From Gnetum montanum (Eukaryota; Streptophyta; Gnetopsida; Gnetales; Gnetaceae), in NCBI GenBank assembly GCA_015680685.1, contig MNCI01007868.1, positions 297,083 to 361,082 on the forward strand: a DNA stretch of 64,000 nucleotides. The letters are read 5' to 3'. This document shows positions 44,959-57,470 of the stretch, piece after piece. The translations under genes were made by a program, and so were the position numbers. Positions within the stretch are counted from its first letter, which is position 1. Each line of letters starts with the position of its first letter. The notes beneath the pieces were generated by a model. It had not been told where the DNA came from. It worked only from the letters and a program-made list of their open reading frames with translations, and ran no database searches.

Positions 44959-47900
44959 GTCCAATCAAAAAAGTGGCTATGCATGGTGATCTTTGTTCGC
45001 CTTTGACCTTAATGGGTCCCTACGGCAGATTGACAAGATGCTTGAACCTAGAATTGGTAGACTTTGGATTATCCTCTCACAACACCACAACATCCCTGGA
45101 AACATCCCTAGACTGGCCCGAACATCTGGCCTAGGCCTTAGACCTAGAGGCCAGGGATGTGACTGAGGACCCTCTTATTGAAATTCTTGTAACTAACTCT
45201 AGAGGTAAAGCAAAAACCCTAAAAGTCAACTTCCTATTATATTCACAGGTACACCAAAACATCTCGAAAGTTCTCCATGACAATGTTAAAGTGTTTACAT
45301 GGTCATATGATGACATGTCGGGCCTGGACCAGTGTCTCATACAACATAACATTATCCTAAATCTGTATGTCAAAGCAATTAAGCAAAAGGCTCACAAAAT
45401 CAAACCGGAGATTGCACTAGCTATACAAAATGAAATCACCAAGCTTTATCAAGCTGGTTTCATCTGGGTAATTGATTACTTAGAGTGGTATCAAACATCG
45501 TTGTAGTTTCTAAGAAAATGGGAGGTATACAAATTTTTATAGACTTTTGAGACTTGAACAAAGTAATGATTAAGGATGACTTTCCATTGCCAAGTATCGA
45601 TCAACTCATCAACACTACAGCTTGTCATGCCCTACTATCCTTCATGGATGAGTTCTTGGGCTATAACTAGCTCCGTATAAACCTAGAGCATCAATTGGCA
45701 ACCACCTTCATGACCCCTTGGAGAACCTTTTGCTACAAAATGATGTCCTTTGGGCTCAAAAACACTAGAGCAACCTACCAACAAGTGATGACATACATTT
45801 TTAGTGACTACCTCTTGGAGAGATTGAACGATTACATGGATGACATAGCAGTCAAGTCTAAGAAAGCTGTCGATCATCCCAACGATCTCAATATAGTCCT
45901 CCAACGTTGTCATAGGCATGACCTATGCCTCAACTCCAAAAAATGTGTTTTCGAAGTTAAAATCTAACGCATGCTAGGTTTTGTAGTGTTAGAAACAGGG
46001 ATACGAGTGGACCTTGATAAAGTGAGGGCCATCGTCAACTTAGCACCACCTACAAAACTTCAAGAGTTGCATGGGTTGCAAGGTAGAGTGCAATTTATCA
46101 GAAGGTTTATCACAAGGTTGACGGAAAAACTACACCCCATGCAACATCTACTCAAGAAAGGGGGTCAACTTCGAGTGGAAAGATCAATGTTAACAAGCCT
46201 TCGATAACCTAAAGAAAGAGCTTTTGCACCTTCCAACTGTTTACCACCACAGAGAGATAAGCCTTTCTACATCTACCTTGCTACTTAGGACACATCTATT
46301 GCTACATTGCTATGTCAAAAAAGAGATGACGGGTTTGAAATCTTGGTCTATTACTAAAGCCATGCATTAATAGCTCATGAGGGAAAGTACAATGAGGTAG
46401 AAAAATATTGTCTTGCCCTAGTATTTGCACTAAAAAAGTGGAGACATTACCTATTTTGCAGCAAAGTTAACATCATATGCAAGAGCAACATACTTCGGGC
46501 TATCACAACAAACTTGTATGAGAGTAGTAGGATAGCTCGATGGCAAGCTATAACAATGGAATTCAATTTACGTTATGTAGCCCAATCATCAACAAAGGGT
46601 CAAGAAATAGCCACACAACTTACAACTTCACCCATTAATGATCAGGCAATAATAGAACCTAAATTCCTGGATGAACACATCAATAGCCTAAACCCTGTAC
46701 TGTCTGATTTTGAAGCAAGTTTACATTTTGATGGCACTTCAACTACACGAGGTGGTAGCAATGTTGTAGTTCTTACATTTCACTCTATGGAAATTTGACC
46801 CTTTACGTATCGTTTTACATTCCTTCATACGAACAATGTAGCTAAGTACGAAGGACTCCTTAGGGGCCTCTTAGCAGCTCAAGAGCTAAAGATCCAACAT
46901 TTGGCAATTCGGGGAGACTCGTAATTAGTTGTTAACCAAATCACTGAATTATATGATTGCAAGGCTTCACACTTGCAACCTTATTGTGATCTAGCTAAGA
47001 TTTTACTAAAATAGTTTACAACGTTTGACATCCAACACATGCCTCATAACGAAAACACTGTAGCATATGCACTAGTCATGTTAGCATTAAATGTGCCACC
47101 ATACTTGTTTGCAACTTTGCCTACTTCGATAATAGAATGCATAGATCCTATTACTCAAGTGACACACATTGCATCTGTAAGTGCAACAGATATCCAAGAG
47201 TGGTATGCCAACATTAAAGCTTACCTTCAACACGACAACCCCCACATGGCTTGACATCCGCTCAAAAGGATGCAATACAAAAGCGAGCTTGGTAGTATGT
47301 CCTTATAGGAGCTAACACCTTATGCAAATGCTCCTTTGATGGGATATTGCTAACTTGCGTTAGTGGGGAAGAAGCACAAAAAATTGTTAACGAAGTCCAT
47401 GAGGGACTATGTGGGGGACACATAGCCCCTAGGGCTATGGCAGCAAAAATCAGACACCTAGGGTACTATTGGCCTTGCATAGAACGAGATTACTTTGCCA
47501 AAGTTAGGATGTGTGATGTATGTCAACGCCATGTGAATCTCATACATGTGTCCCCTACAAAGTTACATCCTACATAGATCACGTGGCCATTCCAACGTTG
47601 GGGACTAGATATCATAGGACCCATTACACCTAAGTCTTATGCAGGGCATAACTTCATTATCACCACAACCGAATACTTCACAAAGTGGGTACAGGCTATT
47701 CTCCTGAGGAAGACCACATCTTAATAGGTTTGCCACTTTATCTTGGATAACATAGTAACAAGGTTTGGTCTTCCCATGACTATTGTGATGGAAAATAGGC
47801 CACAATTTAGTAGCATGGAAACCAAAACCTTTTGCGACAACCTTGGTATCTAACACTTCTTTTCATCATCGTACTACCCACATGCAAATGGTCAAGAAGA

Positions 47901-48441
47901 GGCAACAAACAAGGCCATCATCAACTTGCTAAAAAAAGATTCTTAGTAGTAGCAAAAGATGATGGCATGAGCAAATCCTCTATGTGTTGTGGTCTTACCG
48001 TACGACATGCAGAACTGCTATAGGTAAGACCCCATACAGTCTTGTTTATGAATCTGAAGCGATGTTACCTCTTGAATTGCAGGTTCCATCACTTCAGATG
48101 ATCCTCTCAAATGTTGTAGATGAGACTCAAAACAACGAGTCAACGATCATCAATCTTAACTTCGTAGAGGAGGAGCATGCCCAAACACTTGGTCACATCG
48201 AATGGTACCAGGATAAATAATGGCAAAAGCATCACTGCAACCTACATCAACTCCAGTCAAAAAAGGAGACCTAGTCCTCAAGGATGTTCGTGAACTTGTA
48301 AACAAATTCTCAACTAACTGGGAAGGTCCTTTCATAGTCACAAAAGCCTATGAGAATGGGGCATTCAAACTGGCAGACATGGATGGCAATGAGTTTGCAA
48401 ATCCTATTAACCACTTGTACCTCAAGGCATACTTCATTTGA
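44959..48441 (+). pseudogene. T2 pol
   Basis: Follows the acceptor candidate TTGCTTATTGTGACAG ending at 44,958. RT: 45,159-45,967, with LLSFMDEFLGYN, TTFMTPWRTFCYKMM and YMDD at about 45,835. RNase H: 46,070-46,620 (FVVLETGI, YESSRIARWQAI, LRYVAQSS). Archaeal-type RNase H: 46,690-47,090 (LHFDGTSTTRGGSNVVV, TNVAKYEGLLRGLLAAQ). Integrase: zinc head HEGLCGGHIAPRAM...CDVCQRH (47,395-47,530), core GLDIIGPITP, and the C-terminal part ending HLYLKAYFI at TGA 48,439. In the integrase core the second catalytic site reads MENRPQF instead of TDNGPQF. About a dozen stops or shifts are present. Confidence 0.88.
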
Positions 48442-48469
48442 ACCAAAGGACTACATCAGATATAAAGCA

Positions 48470-48795
48470 AGGTAAGCAAATCATCTGCTACGACATAAAA
48501 CTAGCAAAGCATGTCTGCTACAATGTAAAACTAGCATAGATAGTCTGCTATGACTATAAACTAGCACAACATGTCCACCATGATGTTAAACTAGCACAGC
48601 ACATCCTTGGGATATGACGTAAAACTAGCACCCACAACATGGTCTGCTATGACCCTAAACTAGCCATCCACCGTCTACTATGTCGTTAAACTAGCACAGT
48701 CGTCTACTAGGACCTTAAACTAGCACATCATGGTCTACTGGGACCTTCAACTAGCACACCCAATAGTCTAACAAGATTGTAAACTAGGTTTGTGG
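48470..48795 (+). repeat. T2 cluster C of TAAACTAGCAC units
   Basis: Eleven units in series, the best ordered of all clusters, e.g. GTCTGCTATGACTATAAACT plus AGCAC. Units are 25-35 bp with a variable joint. It starts 30 bases after the pol stop. Confidence 0.9.
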
Positions 48796-50223
48796 TGCAA
48801 CGCTTCCCAATGTACACATGTAACTCTTATGAACAAGCAAGCATGCACACTTCTAAAACTCCTAAACAACACGGGGTGGGGCATTGCAGTTCCAAAATGT
48901 AGTTCACGATGCTAAGAGAAAACCCTCTAGAACACATGCAGTGTCACCACCCTTGATATCTCCATAATCTTTCGAAGATGTCATTTGACATCTTGCTAAC
49001 CTTTCGAAGCTACCACTATCACAGCTAGTCATCCTAGCAGTAGCTCTTGCCATCAGCACCTGCTGCTAGAATCCCAGCACTATTGTCGCCTAGATACAAA
49101 GTTTCCATCCTCTAGCCCTCACCATCATCCAAGTCCAAGAGGCATTCAGCCATTAGGCTCCTCACCTTGCAGTTGTATTGCATGATGTTTGCCTTAGATG
49201 AGGAATCTTGAGCACCTATGTCATCACCACTCTTAGCCTCTTCGGTGCCAACCTTTCCAACCTGTCGCTGCCAGAATCTGTGCTAGCCTTCTTGCTTTGG
49301 ACATCGCACACTTCAGAGACAACACTTGCCACTTTGGCAGCATCCAAAGCAAGCAGGAATTTGCCCTCATTTCACTTGAGGGTTGCTTTTTTTTTTTTTT
49401 TTAGTTTTCTCTCTATTGTGTTTACAGGATACAAGCCAAGATGGTGTCCTTCAAAGATGCATGTTTCCATGAGAGTAAGACACTACATTGTTCCAAAGTA
49501 ATCTCTTTGATTAGCTTAGCTACTTGGGAGTGCACACCCTATTCCCCCTTTCAGCCAGTTTAGCCTCCATTCCTTATACTTGCAATTTTTGATATCCTCT
49601 TTACAATATTTTCCAATGCACAAAGCCCTTTCACATGCCCAACCCCTAAGTCCATGATGGTGTAACACAACTTGCCCCATGGGAAGCATTTTTAGGTAGG
49701 TCATAGCCCCACATGGATGTAACACAACTCATCCCAGGGAGGAAACACCTATCCTGCAACAACAACAAGGTTGTCTGCAAGTGAATGTGGGTGTATAGCA
49801 AAGGAAAAGCAAAAAAATGCAAAAGAGCATAAAAGCTCAAAAAACAAACACAAGTTCCTAAAATAAATGGCACAGTAGCTACTTTACACTTGCTTTGGCC
49901 ATAAATCGACCATCTCTAAGCACTCTAGTGAGAGGTCAAAGGCCAACAAAGAAATACACCCATGCACACTGACTCCCTCATAAGCACTCCGATGAGGGGT
50001 CATGCTATGGCAATAGTTTTCCAAAGTGTTGCATTTTTCCCTTCCTTGAACCTGTTTCCTTAAATCCATTCCTTGCCTTCCTATCCTACATCACTCTCCC
50101 GGTACTCTCAAATGTAGCAAAGCATCATCTAAGCGGACACTAAAATGCGATGTTGGTGTCTAGTTCTTCATGGTGTTTCATATTATTTTTTAACATCTCT
50201 CGAGTAGATCCTCTAGATGTCAA
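48796..50223. other. T2 spacer between pol and PPT
   Basis: No gene seen. Contains a poly(T) run at 49,387-49,403. A Leu/Ser-rich open frame near 49,208 has no recognisable domain and is not conserved in T1. Confidence 0.55.
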
Positions 50224-50236
50224 CAAAGAGGAGCCA

Positions 50237-52431
50237 TTAAAACACCAAAAATTTTGGGACTCTCATGATTTAGCAGTCCCAAAATTTGGGCAAGGGTCCT
50301 TGTAAGCATGGTGTCATGTTGGACCGTGTAGACAATACTCTCTATAGTACAGTCAATGTGGCACCCAACCACAAGGCCATTTTGCATAAAAGAGGCACCA
50401 GGGGTAGACCATAGAGTCTAGCAAATTTTTTGTCTCCCAGGCTGACAAGTTTGCTACACCCTCTAGCTTGCCCAACTTGACACTTGACCCAGTTGACGAT
50501 CTACCTAGAGACCATGCTAGGAGCTGGAGAAAGTATTTAGGATGAGCAAAACAGTTTGGCAATTTTTTTAACTACAAGAACCTACTACGCTGCATAGTGT
50601 AGTAGGCCTCGAGGAGACTAAACGGGTACCAAAGATGCTAATTGAAAATGACTTAGCCCTCTAGGGCATCTGCCCCACTTCGTCCTTGATGCATGAGTAA
50701 CATGATGTGGAAAAATGTGGTAAGTTTTGTCAGATACCGCTACAATTTGAATGCTACATTGTGCTATGCTACGCAGTGTAGCATAGCATATCAGCAATGT
50801 ACTCTAACAATACTCCTACTCAAATGGATTTGATGGAGTAAGCATATTTTCCCATGCTTCAACCGTTAAACAAGTTTGCTCTACTGCAATGCCAGGACAT
50901 GACTAACATTCTATGACAAAATGTTTGCAAAGTAAGTCATAATTTAGGCCAAACTAGGTGCTATGTTGTGCTACGCTATGTAGCGTAGCACAACGTAGCA
51001 AGGATAGAATGCACGAAGGCCCTCTACCAAGTGGTTCTAGTAAGAGGATTGCACTTGGCTATACTCTAGCCTCCATGACTACCTTTCCCACACTGCCCTA
51101 GGGCCCCAAGCAAAGTTTCTTGACAAAACATTATAGATCAGATAGGAATTCATGCCACACTAGCTGCTATGCTGTGCTACACTACATAGCGTAGCACAGT
51201 GTAGCAAGGACACAAAGCACCAAAGTATCCCAAGGATGAACTCTGCAGGTCCCAGGACCTTTCAACATGAAAGACAGGGTTGTAGTTGCTTACCTAGCCA
51301 GGTCTCAAATAGGTAATCTCGGCTTTCAGGCAAGATTTCTTTCAAGACTAGCAGCTACGCTACGCAGCATAGCATAGCGTAGCATGCAAGTGTTTACGCT
51401 ATACCAATATGTTGGGTAGTGTAAACAGCGTAACACTCACGTGGAAATCCCAAGACATCTTCGGTTAGCTCCCAAACTTGTTGGCAATGGTCACTCTTGT
51501 CCCAACATCTCTTCACCAAAAAAAATCAGAAAGTTTGCTTTGTTTTGCACCCCCCTAACTATCTCCAAAGTTATTCCTATGCTTGACCCTGCTCTCCAAA
51601 GTAGGAAAGATGTAGTCTTAGAGTATAGGCTCCACTTTGCATTCATTGTTGGCATTTTTCCTTGTAACAAACATGGCAACTCACTGGACTCTAGCACATG
51701 TAGTTTGAATGGTATGGTCACAGCATAGCAGGTTTCACATCCAGCATTACACAATAGCATAGCATAGTCACGTTTGCACTCTATGGGACCCAGGACATGT
51801 GGCATCCAAACCACGTTTCCCTCCCACATCTAGCTCTATAAATACCCTAGCGAACAATGTTCAAGGGGTTGGCTTCAGGCATTTTTAGTAGGGTTGGCTT
51901 TTGGCATTGTTGGCTTTGGAAATCACCTTTTCAGTAGTTGGCATTTTGGTATTTTGGCTCTCTGGCAATTAGCTTTGGCAAGTAGACTAGCAAGCTGAAG
52001 GACCCTATTAGCAAGCTATTGACAGCAGTTCAAGGAGCTGTGACCATATTGCTTCATTGCAAGCTGTGCCTGTCCATACTACCCATCTGTTATGTATCTT
52101 CTTCAGTCAAGCAAAGATCAGATCCCTCGATCTTGGGGCGGGGCACTTTCTCACTCAAACCTATTTCATTTTCATTTTACTATTTTCATATTTTGCATTA
52201 TTCTCCATTAGTTTACGTTTGACGCTTATCACTTAGCTTGCACATAACATCTTTAAAAAGATCATTTACGGAAGGTTATTGTACACCAATTAAGTCCCTA
52301 TCTGATTGACCAGACCATTCAGGACACCCCATTTTCTTTTACCCTAGCACAGCCCTCGCACGGATCCAGGGTTAGGCTATACGCCCAATGACATCTTGAT
52401 GTTCCAACCACCAACATTTTCAGTCGCTACA
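50237..52431 (+). mobile_element. T2 3' LTR
   Basis: About 2,195 bp. It is preceded by the PPT AAAGAGGAGCCA and starts TTAAAACACC (T1: TGAAACACC). It ends CAGTCGCTACA, parallel to the T1 end. TATAAAT at 51,837-51,843 gives the promoter. U3 contains four long imperfect palindromes built from the T2 motif, for example GCTACGCTATGTAGCGTAGC near 50,981. T4 sequence begins immediately after. Confidence 0.8.
51837..51843 (+). promoter_or_regulatory. T2 LTR TATA box
   Basis: GCTCTATAAATACCCTAGC about 600 bases before the LTR end, downstream of the palindromic motif block. Confidence 0.7.
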
Positions 52432-54910
52432 ACTAGAAGGTGATTTGACCCAAGCCTTTATATCGTCTCTATGATTGACATCTTTTCCTGTTCTAATTTC
52501 CCCTAACACCACTAGTAGGTATGCCAAAAAGATCTCTAAACATTTTCTCATTAATGCTCAAAATAATAGGAAAATCATGGACACAAGTGAAAAACTTGAT
52601 GACTCCTTTATTAGAAGATTCAATCACATTCAAGATCTCAGCCTATGACATGAATGGACTAGAGAGCATGAATAAGTAAAATAAACCTACATCAGTGATC
52701 CTTTGTTGAATGTTTGCAGGGGTTTCATTCGCCACCCATTCTTGTACTCTATATAGCTCATCCCATTTGAGGGGAATCTACTCTTTAGTATGGCTAGAAG
52801 CAACAACAATGATGGTAGACTCATGCACAGAATCTGTAACATACAACATAGTTTAACCATTAGCCCATTTAAGATGTAAACTATAAATGTAGCCTATAAT
52901 TGATGAGTCATGATTTTGTCAGATCCAATATCAAAGCCTTAATATTGGATACCTTATAGCAGGTCCCAAGAATTGATGTCAGATATTCGATATCATCTTT
53001 TTCATGCTAGCCTATAAATACAACACTCGGGAGCATGGTCGGGACATAGTTTTTTTTTTTAGATTTCAATTAGCTTTTTCATAGATTGTTGATTTCTAGT
53101 TCCGTTATTTCCTAATGCATGCCCACAATGTGATGTTTGTGATTATATGACATCATTATTTGAGTGTGATGTACTTGGACATGTTACATGATCTAAAATA
53201 AAGATAAAGATTACTTCCGTCATTGCAACATCCAGTTAGATTTATTAGTACTTTTAATTATTTAATTATTTTCTATTTTCCTTAGTTAATGTTTCCATTT
53301 ATTGCTCTTTACAATTCTTATCATTAAGTAGAATGAGCATGACTAATCACAAGTGTTTAAGTGTAACTACTTGGTAACCCAGCAATGTATCGTTTGGTGA
53401 GCCCAATGACATACACCTGGTATTTCTAACGGTAGTCACATGAAATCGAAGGCATGTGTGGATGATTAAGAATGGATACTCATCACATGTAGGCTAGTTT
53501 AGACTTTTCTTTCCATCGTTACTTAGCTTAATTAATTAATTTCTTTATTGTCATTAGGAGTAGTATAAGGTTAGACAACATCATCATATGCCTCACTTTG
53601 GACTAAACCATACGTGACAAAGCTACCACTAGTCCAAGTGGGAAGACAACAAACTATGATCAAGGCATAACAATTTAGATACATAGCTAGTCCCATCCAT
53701 AGAATTCAACTGGATCATGTGTGGATGCTTGTGATTTTTATGGTTGGGCATAGGGGTACCTTGTTGCTCATCAATCATAAACTAGTAAAACCATAAAACA
53801 TAAAACAAAAATAAAAAAATTTTAAAAATTTTGGTAAAATTTAAGTAATTTTCATTTACTCAACTTGGACAAAGTTGAAACTATTAGGAGAAATCTCACA
53901 TAAACTCCCAAATCTTGATGAGTCTAAAATTTGTGTGCATGTTTGGTAATCACACATTTCTAGTACGCATAAGAATATCATGTCCAATATTGGACAAACT
54001 CTACACTAATCTAGTTGAGCACTTGCACTCTTACATCCTATGTAAATTCCTCCAAGGCTATGCAGGCTATACATAAGGTGTGGTAAAAAATAATTAAGGA
54101 AAAGTTTTTAAAAATCACAACCTTTTGTGGAAAAAAATTAAGGAAAAGTTTTTAAAATTTTGTTTTAACCACAAATGTAGTGAACATGGAGAGAATAACC
54201 TAAATTCATCTATAGCGTTGCATTTACAATGCCAAAAAAATCACAAATTTTCATCAAAATTTTGACTACAAAAACCCTAGTTTGTAGTTGATTGACTATA
54301 GAAAAAACCATGAAAAAAAAATCAAAAAAAATAAAATAAAATCCAAACATGATCTAGAACCCTCTAGCAATGCATCTAGCCTTCTCAGGAACCCAAGATG
54401 CTAACCATATGTGATCAAAACCTCACCTACATTGCCAGCTTAGTTATATAAGAACACAAAACCTTAGAAAATAATGTCTTAACACTATATACTAGGTCAA
54501 GAAAAAATCCAAATCTTTGTAACAAATAATCTAAAAAATTCCATTCAACCTCTAAGATAGTAAAAAAAAAAACTCAAATAGCAATTCTATGCAGTTAAAA
54601 CCTAGAAATCTTAGCATACATAGGCTAGAAAAGGTAATAAAATTTCAAAAAGAAAAATAAAAAATAGGACATTAGCATTATACATGTGCTTGGGAAAAAA
54701 TCCCAGTCTTCATCAAAAAAGACAAAAAAAATCCCAAATATCATCCCTAGGATAGTCAAAGAGACTAAACCTTGGATTCAACATAGTCAAATGCAAAAAA
54801 GTCTCCACTAGAACAAGCCTAGAAGTGGAAAAGCATTTACAAATTTGGCCAAAAATGGAGAAAATGAAGAAAAACTAGTACTTGGTAGTCATTGATGAAG
54901 ATACCTTACC
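52432..54910 (-). pseudogene. aORF-T4 fragment (part of exon 4, exon 3, exon 1 region)
   Basis: Minus-strand sequence aligned with aORF-T3. Exon 4 part, about 52,845-52,432, encodes FLMLSSPFM, VIESSNKGVIKFFTCVHDF and MFRDLFGIPTSGV and is cut at 52,432 by the T2 LTR. Exon 3, about 54,095-53,860, encodes CIALEEFT, donor GTAAATG. An exon 1-like end lies at 54,910 (donor GTAAGG). Exon 2 is not recognisable. A solo LTR splits the intron between exons 4 and 3. Confidence 0.65.
52901..53773 (+). mobile_element. Solo LTR inside T4
   Basis: Begins TGATGAG and ends CTCATCA, a 7-bp terminal inverted repeat. It is flanked by ATAAT on the left and ATCAT on the right, a target duplication with one change. 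TATAAATA at 53,013-53,020 and AATAAA at 53,198-53,203 fit LTR structure. The flanking sequence lines up across it with uninterrupted T3 sequence. U3 contains an inverted repeat, ATCCAATAT...ATATTGGAT. Confidence 0.75.
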
Positions 54911-56500
54911 TAAAGATGGATTTAGAAGCCTTGATACAATCTATACAGCCTTCTCTACCTCTTCCAATCCTAGATTTTAGCTTGTTAATTCCTTATTCTT
55001 TACCATGGTTGCCAAAATTTGGAAGTTCTACCTCTAATTGCAATAGAAAGAAGCTTGAAATTCCTAGGTTTATTGTAATACATTGGGCACAAAAGGTAGC
55101 AAAACGTTAAAATTTCTAGAATATGTTATGCAAATGAATCCATAATCCTAAGTCTAGCTCTCACACATTGGGCAAGGAAAATTAGGTGAGAAATAAAGCT
55201 CATATGCTGAGGTTTAGTTGAAGAATCCTCTTCTAGATGCCCACATGCTATGAATATTCTTCCATACATGTCAAGAACTATAGTGCCTAGAAAATTTGAT
55301 CATTGGAGAATTGAAAATCCCAAGTGCAATAGCCTAACCTTGGATCCTAAGGGCCTTCAAGAAATAGGATTCAAGGTGTCTTGGACAGTTTGGTCGATTA
55401 CCTAGGGACTTAAGAAATGTAAATAGGAAAAATTAAATTGGAAATTCAATAGAAAATAAACATAGAAATTAAATTCGAAATAAATTCTACACAATCAAAG
55501 AACTATAAACTTTATTGAACAACAAGAAAAATGCTTAAAGTATGGAATTCAATTATGTGCTAAAAGGCATAAGAAGGTTGTTTAAATGGAGTTTGAAGCT
55601 TATTGGAGATGGTAGGTTGTATTCTATAGTCGGACTCCATGAACTAGGTACTTCCCAACTCCAATCTCTTACCACTCGTTGCTAGTTTCCATTCAAATTT
55701 GCAACTCTTGGGTGTTAATGGTGTGGACAATGGTATTTGACTTTGGTGGTAATGTGACTATGCTAAGAGTCTTTGGTGCTTAGGTGGATTCCAATTACTT
55801 CCCAAAATTCTTACAAATTACAAAATGTGTTTTCAATATTCAAGGTTGTTGCGGTGGCATCGGTTGCTATAATGTTTAGAAAACCAAAATGTTTTGAAAC
55901 ATAAATAATGTGTTTGTTTGGCTTTTATAGGCTCAAAGGTTGCTCATTTTAGGCTGCAAATTTCTACCATGATTATTGATAGATTGGTCTTTATTTTCAA
56001 GCATAACAACTATGATTTCTAGCATAGTTGTCCATTTATGGTAAGTTTTGATACAACAAAGCCATCAAAACCCCTCTAAATACTATGAATAGTAAACAAA
56101 CGTTTGTTACTACGTTGGCCTTCACCTTAACTATGCTGGCCTTGGAGGACTACACTGGCATTTGTTAGAATTTTCCAAAATCATGGTGACTATGTTGGCC
56201 ATACTATAGCTACTGGAAATCCATGATGACTGCACTGGTCTTGTACCATCGTTAGAAAACTATCATGACTACACTAGCCATTGTTGGGAAAATGGAAAAT
56301 GCAATAACTCCAATGTTCGATGTGTGTAGCTACGGTGGTTTTGTGGTGACTACGCTAGGTTTTGCTGGAAAAATTAAAACCTAACACCATCTACATTGGG
56401 GGTAGGTGGTTCCAGCGTAGTTGAGGCCATACCCCTACAAAACCCATGAAAATGCCAAATTTGGTAGTGTCCAAGGTATTTTTAGCCTTTCCAAGCCCAT
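54911..56500 (-). other. aORF-T4 upstream region with TACGCTGGCC-type motifs
   Basis: No gene. 55,195-55,260 has CATATGCTGAGG and CACATGCTATG. 56,105-56,420 has about nine copies of ACTACGCTGGCC-like words (ACTACGTTGGCC, AACTATGCTGGCC, GACTACACTGGC). This is the private-motif region expected upstream of the antisense gene. At about 56,500 it abuts the truncated end of aORF-T3. Confidence 0.55.
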
Positions 56501-57470
56501 ATATAGACATAATACCACATTTTCCACTTGAGAAGTGAAACAATAGTAACTTATAAGGCATTTTTCAGCATCAAAACATTAAAGTATGGAAGATTGTAGC
56601 TCTTGGACTACAAACCTTACATTTACAATGAAATCTTGCCTCAAGTTAGATGGTGAAAGTTATAGGTTACAACATGTGTTTTCTTGGTGGTGGTTCACCA
56701 AAGCCACAACCTTCTCCCATATAAACTCATTAGAGCATTGGATCTCCAAAGTTATCTTTGCACAAGATATAACACACTTGGTAGCCCCTTCGTACAACCT
56801 TTGTGGAACATTTTCCACATTAGGTGGTAGCTAAAAACAAAAACAAGAAAAACATTTTAAAAAGCACTAAAAACCATGTAGCCCTAAAACATAAAAATAA
56901 ATAAATATATAAAAACAAAAATGTGAAAGAAAAATGTTCTAACTTTTCTTACCAACATTAGGGGCTATCTATTGTAACCTATCTATCATGTCATTTGCCA
57001 TTCCCTACATGAATTCCAACTTGTCTAGGGCCTTCACCCAAGGCTTGGCATGGAATGTAGATGTAGATGCTTTTGGAGAAGGCTCATGTACTGCAATGAT
57101 AATAACCATTAATATAGTTTACAATAAAACATATAACATTTAAAACAAAAAATCTAAATAACACCAAGATCTTATGGGGAAGATCATGAGGCAAGTCTAT
57201 TGGAGGATTGTCTTATGGGGGCAAATCACCTAGGATGAAATCCAAAACATCTAGTGCTTCTGAGACATCCTTTCCTCTTCTTCTTCATGTCGTTGCTCCT
57301 CCTTTGTAGCAACTTGTATAGCCAACCCCTACCTCTTATCTACGACCAATCAAAGCCAAAAACAGAACAAGTTAGTAAACATTTTCAACAACAAAAATAT
57401 AGTAAAAAATTGTAACCAAAGAAAATAAATAAAAACTAAAAATGAAAAATATAAAAAAATATGTACATAC

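Larger units (their letters stand above)
34930..52431 (+). mobile_element. T2: Tat-like retrotransposon with antisense gene, 5' LTR missing
   Basis: Same order as T1: leader remnant, gag, protease, cluster A, aORF on the minus strand, motif region, cluster B, pol, cluster C, spacer, PPT, 3' LTR. The left end near 34,930 is an estimate: GCTATGCTACC-type motifs start there, but no PBS or LTR is found to the left. The protein blocks are clearly related to T1 but diverged, so T2 is a different family of the same lineage. Confidence 0.85.

Noticed and set aside
48470-48795. CRISPR-like array (regular short repeats with variable joints)
   Set aside because: Units are degenerate, spacers are not of fixed length, and the context is a plant retrotransposon.
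49208-49501. 97-codon frame in the T2 spacer
   Set aside because: Poly(T) run encodes its centre. Not conserved in T1.
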